Origin: Bacteroidota bacterium | Lineage (GTDB): Bacteria > Bacteroidota > Bacteroidia > AKYH767-A > OLB10 | Reading direction: 5' to 3' | DNA length: 64,000 nucleotides | NCBI GenBank assembly: GCA_016709725.1 | Contig: JADJMG010000001.1 | Coordinates: forward strand, 620,001 to 684,000 | In this document: positions 45,436-53,791 of the stretch, in pieces | Numbering within the stretch: position 1 is the first letter of the stretch | How the letters are laid out: every line of letters starts with the position of its first letter | Program-made: the position numbers and the translations under genes | The notes under the pieces: model-generated | Told to the model about the DNA's origin: nothing | Database searches by the model: none | The model's input: only the letters and a program-made list of their open reading frames with translations

Positions 45436-46977
45436 TTAATAATTCGCAATGGCATAATTCACTGCGGCTGATGCATTCAAATTCCCATAGCCTTTTGTGC
45501 TGTTTTTAGCAGGATAAAATTGTGCAGTATTGGTTAAGCAAGTCATCAATTGCGCTTTGCTCATGTTTGGCTTCGTACTCAATACCAACGATGCAATTCC
45601 CGCTGCCGTTGCAGTAGCGCAAGAGCTTCCACCGATATAAGTTGGGGTGCTTCCCGAAGCGGCAAGACTTAATGAATTGCGACTCGAGTTTGAACTTCTT
45701 TCCATCGTTACAGTATACATCACGGAACCTCCATCGTGACAAGAAGAGCATTTACTTCCATTTTCTTTTACACCAGTAACGGCAATACATGAACTATAAG
45801 CAGCAGGATAAACGACACCCCACCAACTGGTCCAACTATAAGAAGTTCCGGCGGCAGCAAAAATAGTTTTACCTAAATTATTAGCATAATCAGCACCATC
45901 CTTTAACACACCACTTCCGAAAGGAGTACCCATGCTTAAAGAAATAATTCGAACGTCAGAACGATTACCCATTTTGATAAATGCATTCTTCGTTGCTGTT
46001 TTCTCCGAGGAGGCATCTAACACCACATCATTGGAAGCACGAATAAAATGCAATCCACTTTTGTAAGCAACCCCCGTCGTAGCGTTTTGATTATTTCTTG
46101 GTGCAACAGCCAAGCCGCACATGCTGGTACCGTGTGTACAAGAATTATAAGCACTCGTTCCTAAAGTATAATCTGTAGAAACCGATCGACCCACATTCGA
46201 ATCACCATTGTTAAAGAGAGACCCTAATAGCGATTGAGAAGTGCTTAATCCAGCATCAATAACACCGATAGTGATTCCTTCTCCTTGACTAACATTCCAA
46301 GCAGTTGGAATATTTTGATTGTTAAAATTCCAAGGAACTCTTGCGCCAGGAGTTACCGTTGTATAATCACTCGCATTTAATGCATAGGTTGAGCCATCAC
46401 AACCAGAGCCTGCACGATTTAAATCATTCGGCCAATAATCCATGGGCTCGAGATAGCGAACGTTTTGCAAATTTCTGAGTTTCGTCAAAAGCGTTTTATC
46501 CGTAAGTCGAAGTGTTAAGATAGGAAGAATAGGATCATCTTCAATAAGAATATCATTCCATTGAACAGAAGCCCCTGCGGTTTTATTTAGCTCTTCTAAA
46601 ATCAACTTTTTCAATTCATCATGAACTTTCTTAAATACTCCTGTTTGCACATTCACGGTATGAATTTTTGAACTAATATCACCAGCGTTGGCAGGTTGAT
46701 AACCGATAGCTACACTTTGATCGCTCTCCACAATGGCACTCCATAGTGTTTTCATATCTACATCCTTCCATTGAAAATCGTTCTTTGATTCAAGGCTAGA
46801 AATAATGACTTGATCCAATTTTAATTTATCCAAAGGATTTCCTTGTGGGATAGATTCAGGATTTGCTTTCTCAACGAGAATACTCTCTTGTTGATCGTGG
46901 TTTGCTTCTTCATGTTTGTTACAAGCACTGAATAATACAGTGAGAACAATGACAATAGTGAATAGTTGTTTTTTCAT
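45436..46977 (-). CDS. S8 subtilisin-like lipoprotein protease
   Basis: 513 residues. Lipoprotein signal MKKQLFTIVIVLTVLFSAC. A propeptide-like region spans about 60-180. The catalytic triad is in order: Asp241 (GITIGVIDAGLS), His282 (NSCTHGTSMCGLA) and Ser452 (GGSSCATATAAGIASL), where GSSCA replaces the usual GTSMA. The oxyanion Asn region is FAAAGTSYSW, lacking the usual AAGN order, so activity should not be taken for granted. Several cysteine pairs (SSCHDGG, NSC, SSC) suggest disulfides in the periplasm or outside. Transcribed alone, divergent from sod. Confidence 0.85.
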   Translation of the reverse strand: MKKQLFTIVIVLTVLFSACNKHEEANHDQQESILVEKANPESIPQGNPLDKLKLDQVIISSLESKNDFQWKDVDMKTLWSAIVESDQSVAIGYQPANAGDISSKIHTVNVQTGVFKKVHDELKKLILEELNKTAGASVQWNDILIEDDPILPILTLRLTDKTLLTKLRNLQNVRYLEPMDYWPNDLNRAGSGCDGSTYALNASDYTTVTPGARVPWNFNNQNIPTAWNVSQGEGITIGVIDAGLSTSQSLLGSLFNNGDSNVGRSVSTDYTLGTSAYNSCTHGTSMCGLAVAPRNNQNATTGVAYKSGLHFIRASNDVVLDASSEKTATKNAFIKMGNRSDVRIISLSMGTPFGSGVLKDGADYANNLGKTIFAAAGTSYSWTSWWGVVYPAAYSSCIAVTGVKENGSKCSSCHDGGSVMYTVTMERSSNSSRNSLSLAASGSTPTYIGGSSCATATAAGIASLVLSTKPNMSKAQLMTCLTNTAQFYPAKNSTKGYGNLNASAAVNYAIANY

Positions 46978-47182
46978 TGGTTTTGATTTAATGGTTGAAA
47001 TTTAGAAATAATCCCGATACGAAGAAAGCAAAGGAAAATTATTTTTGGGTTTCGACTGAGAAAATAGCCGTTTTTAGTCGACTACAAGTGTTTACATACG
47101 GAAAGAGGATTGAACCTACATCCGAAAACGCCTCAAAACCATTCCATAAAACGATTTTAGACCATGGTAAACTCTTTCTTCT

Positions 47183-47190
47183 TAATTTTG
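47183..47190 (+). promoter_or_regulatory. -7 element of the superoxide dismutase gene
   Basis: TAATTTTG, a perfect TAnnTTTG, 31 nt before ATG 47222. The -33 is weak (TTTTA around 47155-47159). Confidence 0.5.
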
Positions 47191-47221
47191 TTGTTCTAAT
47201 TATATAAAACCTATAAAAATT

Positions 47222-47821
47222 ATGTCTTTTACACTCTCCCCTCTACCCTACGATTATGCTGCTTTAGAACCTCATATTGATGCGCGCACCATGGAGATTC
47301 ATCACAGTAAGCATCATCAAGCTTATGTTAATAATCTCAATGCTGCCATTGCTGGCACCGATGCAGAAAAAATGAGCATCGAAGAAGTTTGCAAAAACAT
47401 TTCAAAATTTCCAATGGCTGTTCGAAATAACGGCGGTGGACATTACAACCACAGTTTGTTTTGGTCGGTGATGAAGCCTAACGGTGGTGGCTTACCGACA
47501 GGAGCACTAAACGATGCGATCAACGCAGCATTTGGTAGTTTCGATGAATTCAAAACGAAGTTTAATACGGCTGGTGCTACACGTTTCGGTTCGGGATGGG
47601 CTTGGTTAATTAAAAACAGTGCTGGAAAATTAGAAATTTGCTCCACACCAAATCAAGATAATCCTTTAATGGATATTGCTGAAGTGAAAGGAACACCACT
47701 CCTAGGATGTGATGTATGGGAACATGCTTATTACCTCCACTATCAAAACCGTCGTCCTGATTACATGACCGCATTTTGGAATGTGATTAATTGGGATGAA
47801 GTAGCGAAGAGATTTGCGTAA
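47222..47821 (+). CDS. sodA: Superoxide dismutase (Fe/Mn family)
   Basis: 199 residues, cytoplasmic. Metal ligands are visible: His27 ([14 protein letters not shown]), the His of [11 protein letters not shown], and Asp and His of [20 protein letters not shown]. Gly in GGGHYNH at the metal-specificity position suggests the Mn type, though cambialistic enzymes exist. Monocistronic with a strong terminator. Confidence 0.92.
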   Translation: MSFTLSPLPYDYAALEPHIDARTMEIHHSKHHQAYVNNLNAAIAGTDAEKMSIEEVCKNISKFPMAVRNNGGGHYNHSLFWSVMKPNGGGLPTGALNDAINAAFGSFDEFKTKFNTAGATRFGSGWAWLIKNSAGKLEICSTPNQDNPLMDIAEVKGTPLLGCDVWEHAYYLHYQNRRPDYMTAFWNVINWDEVAKRFA

Positions 47822-47843
47822 ATAAAAGTAGTTATTACAAAAG

Positions 47844-47887
47844 AGGATTTGATTCAGAAGTGTTTTCTGCTATCAAATCCTTTTTTT
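47844..47887 (+). terminator. Terminator between sodA and the DAHP synthase gene
   Basis: Perfect 10-bp stem AGGATTTGAT / ATCAAATCCT around 18 nt, followed by seven T. It may also help the convergent gene, whose stop is adjacent. Confidence 0.8.
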
Positions 47888-48959
47888 ATGAAACCTTTTT
47901 TTCCTCGCGATTTATTATTTCAGCTTGGATACGTACCGACTCATCATGAATCTGAATAAAAAGATTGCGAATAAATCCATCGTTAATATTTAAATCCATA
48001 CCGCGTCGATTCATTTCATCCAAAATTGTTTTCCATCTTTCAGGTTGAAAAATAGAAACATTTTTTTCCCTTTTTAATTCGCCAATCTTTGATGAGTAAT
48101 GTAAGCGTTCCTTTAGCAGCACTAAAATCTCATCATTCAAGCGATCAATTTCATCTCTCCAGTTTTTCAATTGTGCAATACTCATTGCATCGATGGGTGA
48201 AGGCAATCTCGGCTCTAAATTTTGAATGAGTTCGTGGAGTCGGGAAGGTGTGATTTGCTGTTGTGCATCACTCAATGCTGCATCAGGATGAATATGTGTT
48301 TCGATCATCCATCCATCGTAGCCTAAGTCTAACGCTTCTTGTGCAACACTTTGCAACAAGGGGCGTGCACCTGCAATATGACTGATATCGCAAATCATTT
48401 TTAAATCGGGAAAATACGATTTCATTTCAAAGTGCACTTGCCAGCGCGGATGATTTCTAAACTCAGAAGTTTCGAAAGAATGAAAACCACGATGCACAGC
48501 GATGATCTCTGAGTTCACCGATTCCTGAATGCGTTCGATCGCTCCTCTCCATAGACTGATGTCGGGGTGGATCGGATTTTTGACCATAACGTTGATGGAT
48601 GTACCCTTTAAGGCATCAGCGAGTTCTTGTACTAAAAAAGGATTCACGGTGGTTCGAGCTCCGATCCAAATAGCATCCAATCCTGCTTTCAAACAACTCT
48701 CTAATTGTTTAGTGCTTGCTGCCTCTGTAATCACCTTCATCCCCGTGGTAGCCCGCACTTCCTGCAACCATTCCAAGGCTTCTTCTCCTATTCCTTCAAA
48801 AGAGCCAGGGCGAGTACGAGGTTTCCAAACGCCCGCTCTAAAAATTGCATTTGGATAATTTGCTGCTATGGCTTGAGCGGTTTGCATTACTTGCTCTCTA
48901 CTCTCCGCACTGCACGGACCTGCTACCAACATTTTACTTTCCAACCCTGATGTTTCCAT
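47886..48959 (-). CDS. aroA/aroQ: Bifunctional DAHP synthase / chorismate mutase
   Basis: 357 residues. The N-terminal 255 are a KDO8P-synthase-like type I DAHP synthase (MLVAGPCSAESREQVMQTAQ, FRAGVWKPRTRPGSFEGIGE, WIGARTTVNPF, MVKNPIHPDI, MICDISHIAGAR, WMIETHIHPDAALSDAQQQI). The C-terminal 90 are an AroQ chorismate mutase (LKNWRDEIDRLNDEILVLLK, HYSSKIGELKREKNV). It makes the first shikimate-pathway intermediate and also converts chorismate to prephenate; in such fusions the mutase part often mediates feedback control. Preceded by a perfect promoter 5 nt from ATG. Gene naming in this family varies. Confidence 0.9.
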   Translation of the reverse strand: METSGLESKMLVAGPCSAESREQVMQTAQAIAANYPNAIFRAGVWKPRTRPGSFEGIGEEALEWLQEVRATTGMKVITEAASTKQLESCLKAGLDAIWIGARTTVNPFLVQELADALKGTSINVMVKNPIHPDISLWRGAIERIQESVNSEIIAVHRGFHSFETSEFRNHPRWQVHFEMKSYFPDLKMICDISHIAGARPLLQSVAQEALDLGYDGWMIETHIHPDAALSDAQQQITPSRLHELIQNLEPRLPSPIDAMSIAQLKNWRDEIDRLNDEILVLLKERLHYSSKIGELKREKNVSIFQPERWKTILDEMNRRGMDLNINDGFIRNLFIQIHDESVRIQAEIINREEKKVS

Positions 48960-48964
48960 TGATA

Positions 48965-48994
48965 CAAAATTACCTTTTATTCATGTGATTCAAA
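48965..48994 (-). promoter_or_regulatory. Perfect promoter, probable leaderless start of DAHP synthase
   Basis: Minus strand TTTG (48991-48994), 18 bp, TAATTTTG (48965-48972), then 5 nt to the ATG at 48959. Confidence 0.65.
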
Positions 48995-49072
48995 CGAATT
49001 TATAGTGCTTTTATGATGCTGAAGCTTTTATTCGCTAATTTCCGCTCTGCAACTATACTTAGCCAAAGTTTT

Positions 49073-49108
49073 ACGCAAAGGCGCCAAGGCGCTAAGGCTA
49101 CGCTATAA
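49073..49108. repeat. GCAAAGGCGC repeat and 16-mer copy 2
   Basis: ACGCAAAGGCGCCAAGGCGC then GCTAAGGCTACGCTAT (49091-49106), identical to 25656-25671. Confidence 0.5.
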
Positions 49109-49136
49109 TAAGTTCGCAGATTTCAATAGACCTTAA

Positions 49137-49175
49137 TAAAAAACAAACGAGAGCAGATTTAGTTCTACTCTCGTT
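49137..49175 (-). terminator. Terminator of frr
   Basis: AACGAGAGCAGA / TCTACTCTCGTT with one mismatch. On the minus strand the stem is followed by TTTGTTTTTT. Confidence 0.75.
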
Positions 49176-49197
49176 CTTTTTCCATCTAAATATTCAT

Positions 49198-49758
49198 TTA
49201 TATGGTCATAATATCCTTTTCTTTTGCGTCCAGATGTTTATCCACTTTGGTGATATAATCATCGGTTATCTTTTGTGATTTTGCCTCGCCATCTTTAGCT
49301 AGATCTTCAGGCAATCCCGCTTTTTGTAATTTCTTGATATTGTCGTTCGCATCACGACGCAAATTGCGAATTCCTACTTTCGCATGTTCGCCCTCAGCCT
49401 TCGCACGCTTCACGAGGTCCTTACGTCGATCTTCACTTTGCGGTGGCACCGAAATACGAATCATAATTCCATCATTTGAAGGAGCTAATCCAAGATTCGA
49501 ATCGATGATTGCCTTTTCGATGTTTTTAATCAAACTTTTTTCCCAAGGTTGAATTACCAACGTACGTGCTTCGGGCGTGTTAATACTTGCTACCTGACTT
49601 AGTGGTGTCATGGCGCCATAATAATCGACCATTACCCCATCGAGCATGGCAGGAGATGCTTTACCAGCTCTAATTTTATTCAGCTCAACTTCTAAGTGAG
49701 TGATTGCTTTTTGCATGTGATCCTCCATGTTAGCGAGGATGGATTTGATGTCTGACAT
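49198..49758 (-). CDS. frr: Ribosome recycling factor
   Basis: 186 residues, normal length. Marks: HLEVELNKIRAGKASPAMLD, VMVDYYGAMTPLSQVASINT, PEARTLVIQPWEKSLIKNIE, and VKRAKAEGEHAKVGIRNLRR. Separates ribosomal subunits after termination. Normally co-transcribed with pyrH; here a 75-bp minisatellite separates the two. Confidence 0.96.
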   Translation of the reverse strand: MSDIKSILANMEDHMQKAITHLEVELNKIRAGKASPAMLDGVMVDYYGAMTPLSQVASINTPEARTLVIQPWEKSLIKNIEKAIIDSNLGLAPSNDGIMIRISVPPQSEDRRKDLVKRAKAEGEHAKVGIRNLRRDANDNIKKLQKAGLPEDLAKDGEAKSQKITDDYITKVDKHLDAKEKDIMTI

Positions 49759-49864
49759 TTTTAATAATTACTACAGATAATGAATGCGAATATACGCGAA
49801 ATGCGAATGAACACGAAATGCGAAAAAATGCGAAACACTTACCCCTCGAAATTCTGCCTGAGCT

Positions 49865-50149
49865 GCCTGAGCTTGTCGATGGCAACTTGTCGATGGCAGC
49901 TTATGTTGGCATCGAGTGCCTCAGCCAACTTTCGCCGCTGCCTGAGCTTGTCGATGGCAGCCTGTCGATGGCAGCTTATGTTGGCATCGAGTGCCTCAGC
50001 CAACTTTCGCCGCTGCCTGAGCTTGTCGATGGCAGCCTGTCGATGGCAGCTTATGTTGGCATCGAGTGACTCAGCCAACTTTCGCCGCTGCCTGTGCTGC
50101 CTGAGCTTGTCGATGGCAGCTTGTCGATGGCAGCTTGTCGATGGCAGCC
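49865..50149. repeat. 75-bp minisatellite between pyrH and frr
   Basis: GCCTGAGCTTGTCGATGGCA starts units at 49865, 49940 and 50015, exact 75-bp period; a fourth, rearranged unit starts at 50090. Each unit contains TCGATGGCAGC two or more times and ends CTCAGCCAACTTTCGCCGCT. Because 75 is divisible by 3, several frames stay open across it, but no frame has a plausible start context or protein-like sequence. Confidence 0.9.
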
Positions 50150-50172
50150 TTAGGGAACTCGAGGGCGGCAGC

Positions 50173-50880
50173 TTAGATCGTTACCAATGTTCCAACTTCT
50201 TCGCCTTTTACTACCTTGGTTAGATTACCGGCTTTGTTCATATCGAATACAATGATGGGTAAATTATTTTCTTGGCAAAGGGTGAATGCAGTCATATCCA
50301 TCACTTGCAAATTCTTTGAATAGGCTTCAGAGAAAGTAATGGTGGTATAGCGCGTAGCGGTTTTATCTTTTTCTGGATCGGCGGTGTAGATGCCATCAAC
50401 ACGTGTTCCTTTTAGGATTACATCGGCTTCAATTTCAATGGCTCTCAGTGATGCAGCGGTATCGGTAGTAAAGTAGGGGTTTCCAGTTCCTGCGCCAAAA
50501 ATAACTACTCTTCCTTTTTCTAAATGTCGAACAGCACGGCGGCGAATAAAGGGTTCGCAAATGGCTTCCATTTTAATTGCGGATTGCAATCGAGTTAAAA
50601 CACCACTACTTTCCAACGCACTTTGGAGGGCCATTGAGTTAATCACAGTAGCCAACATGCCCATATAATCTCCTTGAACGCGGTCCATTCCACCTTCCGC
50701 AGCTTGAAGTCCGCGGAAAATATTTCCTCCACCAATCACCACAGCTACTTGAACGCCCATATCGGCAATGGTCTTTATTTCAGCAGCATATTGGGCTAAT
50801 CGCTGAGTATCAATGCCATATTGTTTGTCACCCATGAGGGCTTCACCTGAGAGTTTGAGTAGGATGCGGTTGTATTTCAT
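50173..50880 (-). CDS. pyrH: UMP kinase PyrH
   Basis: 235 residues. Amino-acid kinase fold: [80 protein letters not shown] and [18 protein letters not shown]. Phosphorylates UMP in pyrimidine nucleotide synthesis. Intact. Upstream of frr, as in many bacteria. Confidence 0.96.
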   Translation of the reverse strand: MKYNRILLKLSGEALMGDKQYGIDTQRLAQYAAEIKTIADMGVQVAVVIGGGNIFRGLQAAEGGMDRVQGDYMGMLATVINSMALQSALESSGVLTRLQSAIKMEAICEPFIRRRAVRHLEKGRVVIFGAGTGNPYFTTDTAASLRAIEIEADVILKGTRVDGIYTADPEKDKTATRYTTITFSEAYSKNLQVMDMTAFTLCQENNLPIIVFDMNKAGNLTKVVKGEEVGTLVTI

Positions 50881-51300
50881 ATCGAATGCAAAATAAACCT
50901 TTTTCTTTGAGAAATTGGCAAGTTGGTAAATTGGTAAGTTGGTAAGTTGCTTTGCCCAGAAGTCGCAGCGAAGCGGAGTACTTCTGGGGTGTCACGATAG
51001 CTATTGGGATGCTGAATTAGTTGATTGTTGCTTAAAGAAATTTATGTGACCAATGAACCTTGATATATAAGATTGTAAGTTGATAAATACAAAATACCAC
51101 CAGTTAAAATCCTGCATTAAAAATTGCGCATCCGTTCAAAATAGAATATTGCGATCTATGGCTAAATATTAAAGGTCATCTAAAATTCAATCATTGAACA
51201 CGGATGACTCGGATTTTGCGGATTATCTCGGATTTACCTGTGAACAAATCCGAATTTATCTTTTTTATCCGGTTTATCCGCGTTCAAAATTTCGTTCAAA
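50881..51300. other. Intergenic region of simple and dispersed repeats
   Basis: 420 bp between lysA and pyrH. TTGGTAAGTTGGTAAG runs (50916-50950), AGTCGCAGCGAAGCGGAG, a two-mismatch copy of the 18-bp palindrome (50992-51009), and a CGGATGAC element (51197-51234) with a CGGATTT/AAATCCG stem. No gene. Confidence 0.55.
51197..51234. repeat. CGGATGAC family repeat, long copy
   Basis: AACACGGATGACTCGGATTT then TGCGGATTATCTCGGATTT; four CGGAT units. Confidence 0.5.
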
Positions 51301-52527
51301 TTAAATCTCCACCATATTCCGGGTAATATCTTCCATCGTTTCTCTTTTGCGGATGAGATGTGGTTTCCCATCTAACACTAAAACTTCGGCAGGGCGTAAT
51401 CGTGAGTTGTAGTTATTACTCATTGTAAAACCATAGGCACCTGCATTGAGGATAGCGAGTGTATCGCCTTCGCGCACTTCGTTTAATTTTCTATCGACAG
51501 CAAACGTATCCGTTTCACAGATGTAACCTACTACTGAATAAATGCGTGGTGTTCCAGTTGGATTGCTGATGTTGATGATATGATGGTAGGAATCGTAAAA
51601 CATGGGACGGATCAAATGATTTTGTCCGGAGTTCACCCCTGCAAAAACAGTGGCTGTAGTTTGTTTAATCACATTTACATTCACCAATAATGCACCGGAT
51701 TCACTCACAAGAAATTTTCCGGGTTCAAACCACAACTCTAATTCCCTTCCATACTCTTTACAAAAACTGAGAAACCTTTCAGTAATTACTTTTCCTAATT
51801 CCTCCACGTCAGTGGTAACATCATCTTCTTTGTATGCAACTTTAAAACCACTTCCGAAATCCAAAAATTCTAAATCCGGAAAACTAACTGCCGCATCGAA
51901 GAGAAGATCGGCAGCGCGAACGAACACACCGGAGTCGAGTATGTCGCTACCCGTATGCATGTGTAAACCATTCACTACAATTTTTTCTTTTTCGATGATG
52001 CGCAACACATGTCGCATCTGATGTATAGAAATTCCAAACTTAGAATCGATATGTCCGGTTTGAATATGCGATGTTCCGCCTGCAACAATATGCGGATTAA
52101 TGCGAATGCAACATGGAATTGAACTTCCGTATTTATGTCCGAACTGTTCGAGGAGGGAGATATTATCAATGTTTACTTGCACCCCCAATTCAACAGCGGC
52201 AACTAACTCATCAAATGCTACGCTATTCGGTGTAAACAATATTTCGGAAGGACTAAATCCAGCTTGGAGTCCGAGTTGTACTTCCTGAATAGAAACCGCA
52301 TCCAATCCTGATCCTTGCTTTAACAACAAGCGGAGAATGTTAATATTATTACACGCTTTCAATGCATACTTCACTTTCAACTTCACTCCAGAAAATGCAT
52401 CATTCAAACGTTTGTATTGAGATACAATTTTATTTCCATCGTAAACGTATAATGGAGTTCCGAACTCGTTTATGATGTTCGATAAAGGTAAAGCTTGTAA
52501 TCTGGAGTTTGTTTCAGCGATCGACAT
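51301..52527 (-). CDS. lysA: Diaminopimelate decarboxylase
   Basis: 408 residues. Converts meso-diaminopimelate to lysine. The pyridoxal phosphate lysine is in LKVKYALKACNNINIL. Other marks are GLHMHTGSDI, DFGSGFKVAYKED, EPGKFLVSESGALLV and the substrate cysteine region YICETDTF. Last step of lysine synthesis. Transcribed in the same direction as tsf and pyrH but separated from both by repeat-filled gaps and a terminator. Confidence 0.95.
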   Translation of the reverse strand: MSIAETNSRLQALPLSNIINEFGTPLYVYDGNKIVSQYKRLNDAFSGVKLKVKYALKACNNINILRLLLKQGSGLDAVSIQEVQLGLQAGFSPSEILFTPNSVAFDELVAAVELGVQVNIDNISLLEQFGHKYGSSIPCCIRINPHIVAGGTSHIQTGHIDSKFGISIHQMRHVLRIIEKEKIVVNGLHMHTGSDILDSGVFVRAADLLFDAAVSFPDLEFLDFGSGFKVAYKEDDVTTDVEELGKVITERFLSFCKEYGRELELWFEPGKFLVSESGALLVNVNVIKQTTATVFAGVNSGQNHLIRPMFYDSYHHIINISNPTGTPRIYSVVGYICETDTFAVDRKLNEVREGDTLAILNAGAYGFTMSNNYNSRLRPAEVLVLDGKPHLIRKRETMEDITRNMVEI

Positions 52528-52530
52528 ATC

Positions 52531-52756
52531 AATTGGTGGATTGGTGGAATGGTGGATTGGTGTCGCGAGATCGATGGTGAATTGGTGCGAGCTTCGGATG
52601 GATTGGTAAGTCGCAGCTTCGCGATGGTGGATGTCGCGAGGCTTCGCGATGATAATTTGCTGTTAAGATGATCAGTGAGTAACTTAAAAGTTATTTGTTG
52701 CGAGACTTGGTGAGCGGAAACCAACAGCTAGCAGCAAGAAGCTAGTAGCTAGCAGC
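52531..52756. repeat. G-rich GGTGGATT repeats and AGCTAGC element
   Basis: AATTGGTGGATTGGTGGAAT begins a tract of TTGGTGGA units (52531-52562), then GTCGCGAG/CTTCGCGATG motifs, then an AGCTAGC element (52725-52756). No coding sequence. Confidence 0.6.
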
Positions 52757-52795
52757 AAAAAAAAAGCCGAGCTAGAATTTTCCAGATCGGCTTTT
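52757..52795 (-). terminator. Terminator of tsf
   Basis: Plus-strand AAAAAGCCGA / TCGGCTTTT around 16 nt. Read on the minus strand the stem is followed by nine T (52757-52765). Confidence 0.8.
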
Positions 52796-52816
52796 GAAAT
52801 AATATTAAGATGAATC

Positions 52817-53653
52817 TTATCCCAATTGCACTCTCTTGAAAACAGTAACCGTGAGACCTTTCTCAACGCTGTCCAAGAATTGACGAACTGTTTTCTTATC
52901 TTCCTTTAAATAGGCTTGATTCAACAAGGTATTTTCTTGATAGAATTTATTCAATCTACCTAAAGCAATTTTCTCAATCATATCTTCAGGCTTTCCTTCC
53001 TGACGACTTAAATCTTTTGCGATTTCTAATTCACGCTCAACAACAGTGCTGTCTACATCGTCCTTATCGATAGCCACTGGATTCATGGCAGCAATTTGCA
53101 TCGCTACATCCTTTCCTGCATCTGCAGAAGCTGCAGCAGAAGAAAGACCTACCATAGAAGCCAAACGATTTCCTGGGTGATTATAAACCACAACACGAGG
53201 AGCGGTAATTTTAGTGTATGAACTCAATTCAATTTTCTCACCAATTCTTCCGATCATATCAAAAAGTTTATCGTTGATCGTTACACCGTCCATTGGTAAT
53301 GCTTTCAACGCTTCTCCATCGGCTGGATTATTTTCCATAGCAGTATTTAAGACTGCTTCAACGAAGTTTACGAAATCTTGATTCTTCGCAACGAAATCTG
53401 TTTCGCAGCTAATTCCGATTAAATAACCTGCTGTATTATCAGCATTTGTTTTCGCGATAATATAACCTTCTTTCGCGTCACGATCGGCACGGCTAGCAGC
53501 TACTTTTTGACCCTTCTTACGAAGATAATCTACAGCGGCATCGAAATCACCATTAGCTTCTGCTAATGCTTTTTTACAATCCATCATTCCAGCGCCAGTC
53601 ATTTGACGCAACTTGTTCACGTCGGCTGCAGTTACTGTTGTTGTTGTTGACAT
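52817..53653 (-). CDS. tsf: Elongation factor Ts
   Basis: 278 residues. N-terminal UBA-like part VNKLRQMTGAGMMDCKKALA and the core motif YLIGISCETDFVAKN; ends SVEKGLTVTVFKRVQLG. Guanine-nucleotide exchange factor for EF-Tu. Follows rpsB, with a possible terminator hairpin between. Confidence 0.96.
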   Translation of the reverse strand: MSTTTTVTAADVNKLRQMTGAGMMDCKKALAEANGDFDAAVDYLRKKGQKVAASRADRDAKEGYIIAKTNADNTAGYLIGISCETDFVAKNQDFVNFVEAVLNTAMENNPADGEALKALPMDGVTINDKLFDMIGRIGEKIELSSYTKITAPRVVVYNHPGNRLASMVGLSSAAASADAGKDVAMQIAAMNPVAIDKDDVDSTVVERELEIAKDLSRQEGKPEDMIEKIALGRLNKFYQENTLLNQAYLKEDKKTVRQFLDSVEKGLTVTVFKRVQLG

Positions 53654-53742
53654 TTGATTTTAATATTTTAAATAGTAATAACAATTTTTTATTTTTTTAT
53701 AAATCCATCTTACAAAAAAATATTTTCCTTGCAGATGAATTA

Positions 53743-53774
53743 CAATAGAAAACGGGATGCTATTAGACATCCCG
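53743..53774 (-). terminator. Hairpin between rpsB and tsf, terminator or attenuator
   Basis: CGGGATG (53753-53759) pairs with CATCCCG (53768-53774), loop 8 nt; read on the minus strand it is followed by TTTTC. It could reduce read-through from rpsB into tsf. Confidence 0.5.
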
Positions 53775-53791
53775 CTTTCTGTATTTCACGA

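Noticed and set aside
47100..47140. GGATTGAACC resembles a tRNA T-arm (reverse complement GGTTCAATCC)
   Set aside because: The flanking bases do not pair as a T-stem, and no acceptor stem, anticodon arm or D-arm can be drawn around it.
49865..50149. CRISPR-like array at the 75-bp repeats
   Set aside because: Units are directly tandem with no unique spacers, and no cas gene is nearby.
49780..50223. Long open frames on both strands across the 75-bp repeats
   Set aside because: A 75-bp period keeps frames open by arithmetic. The peptides are repeat translations without start context, and on the plus strand the frame runs antisense into pyrH.
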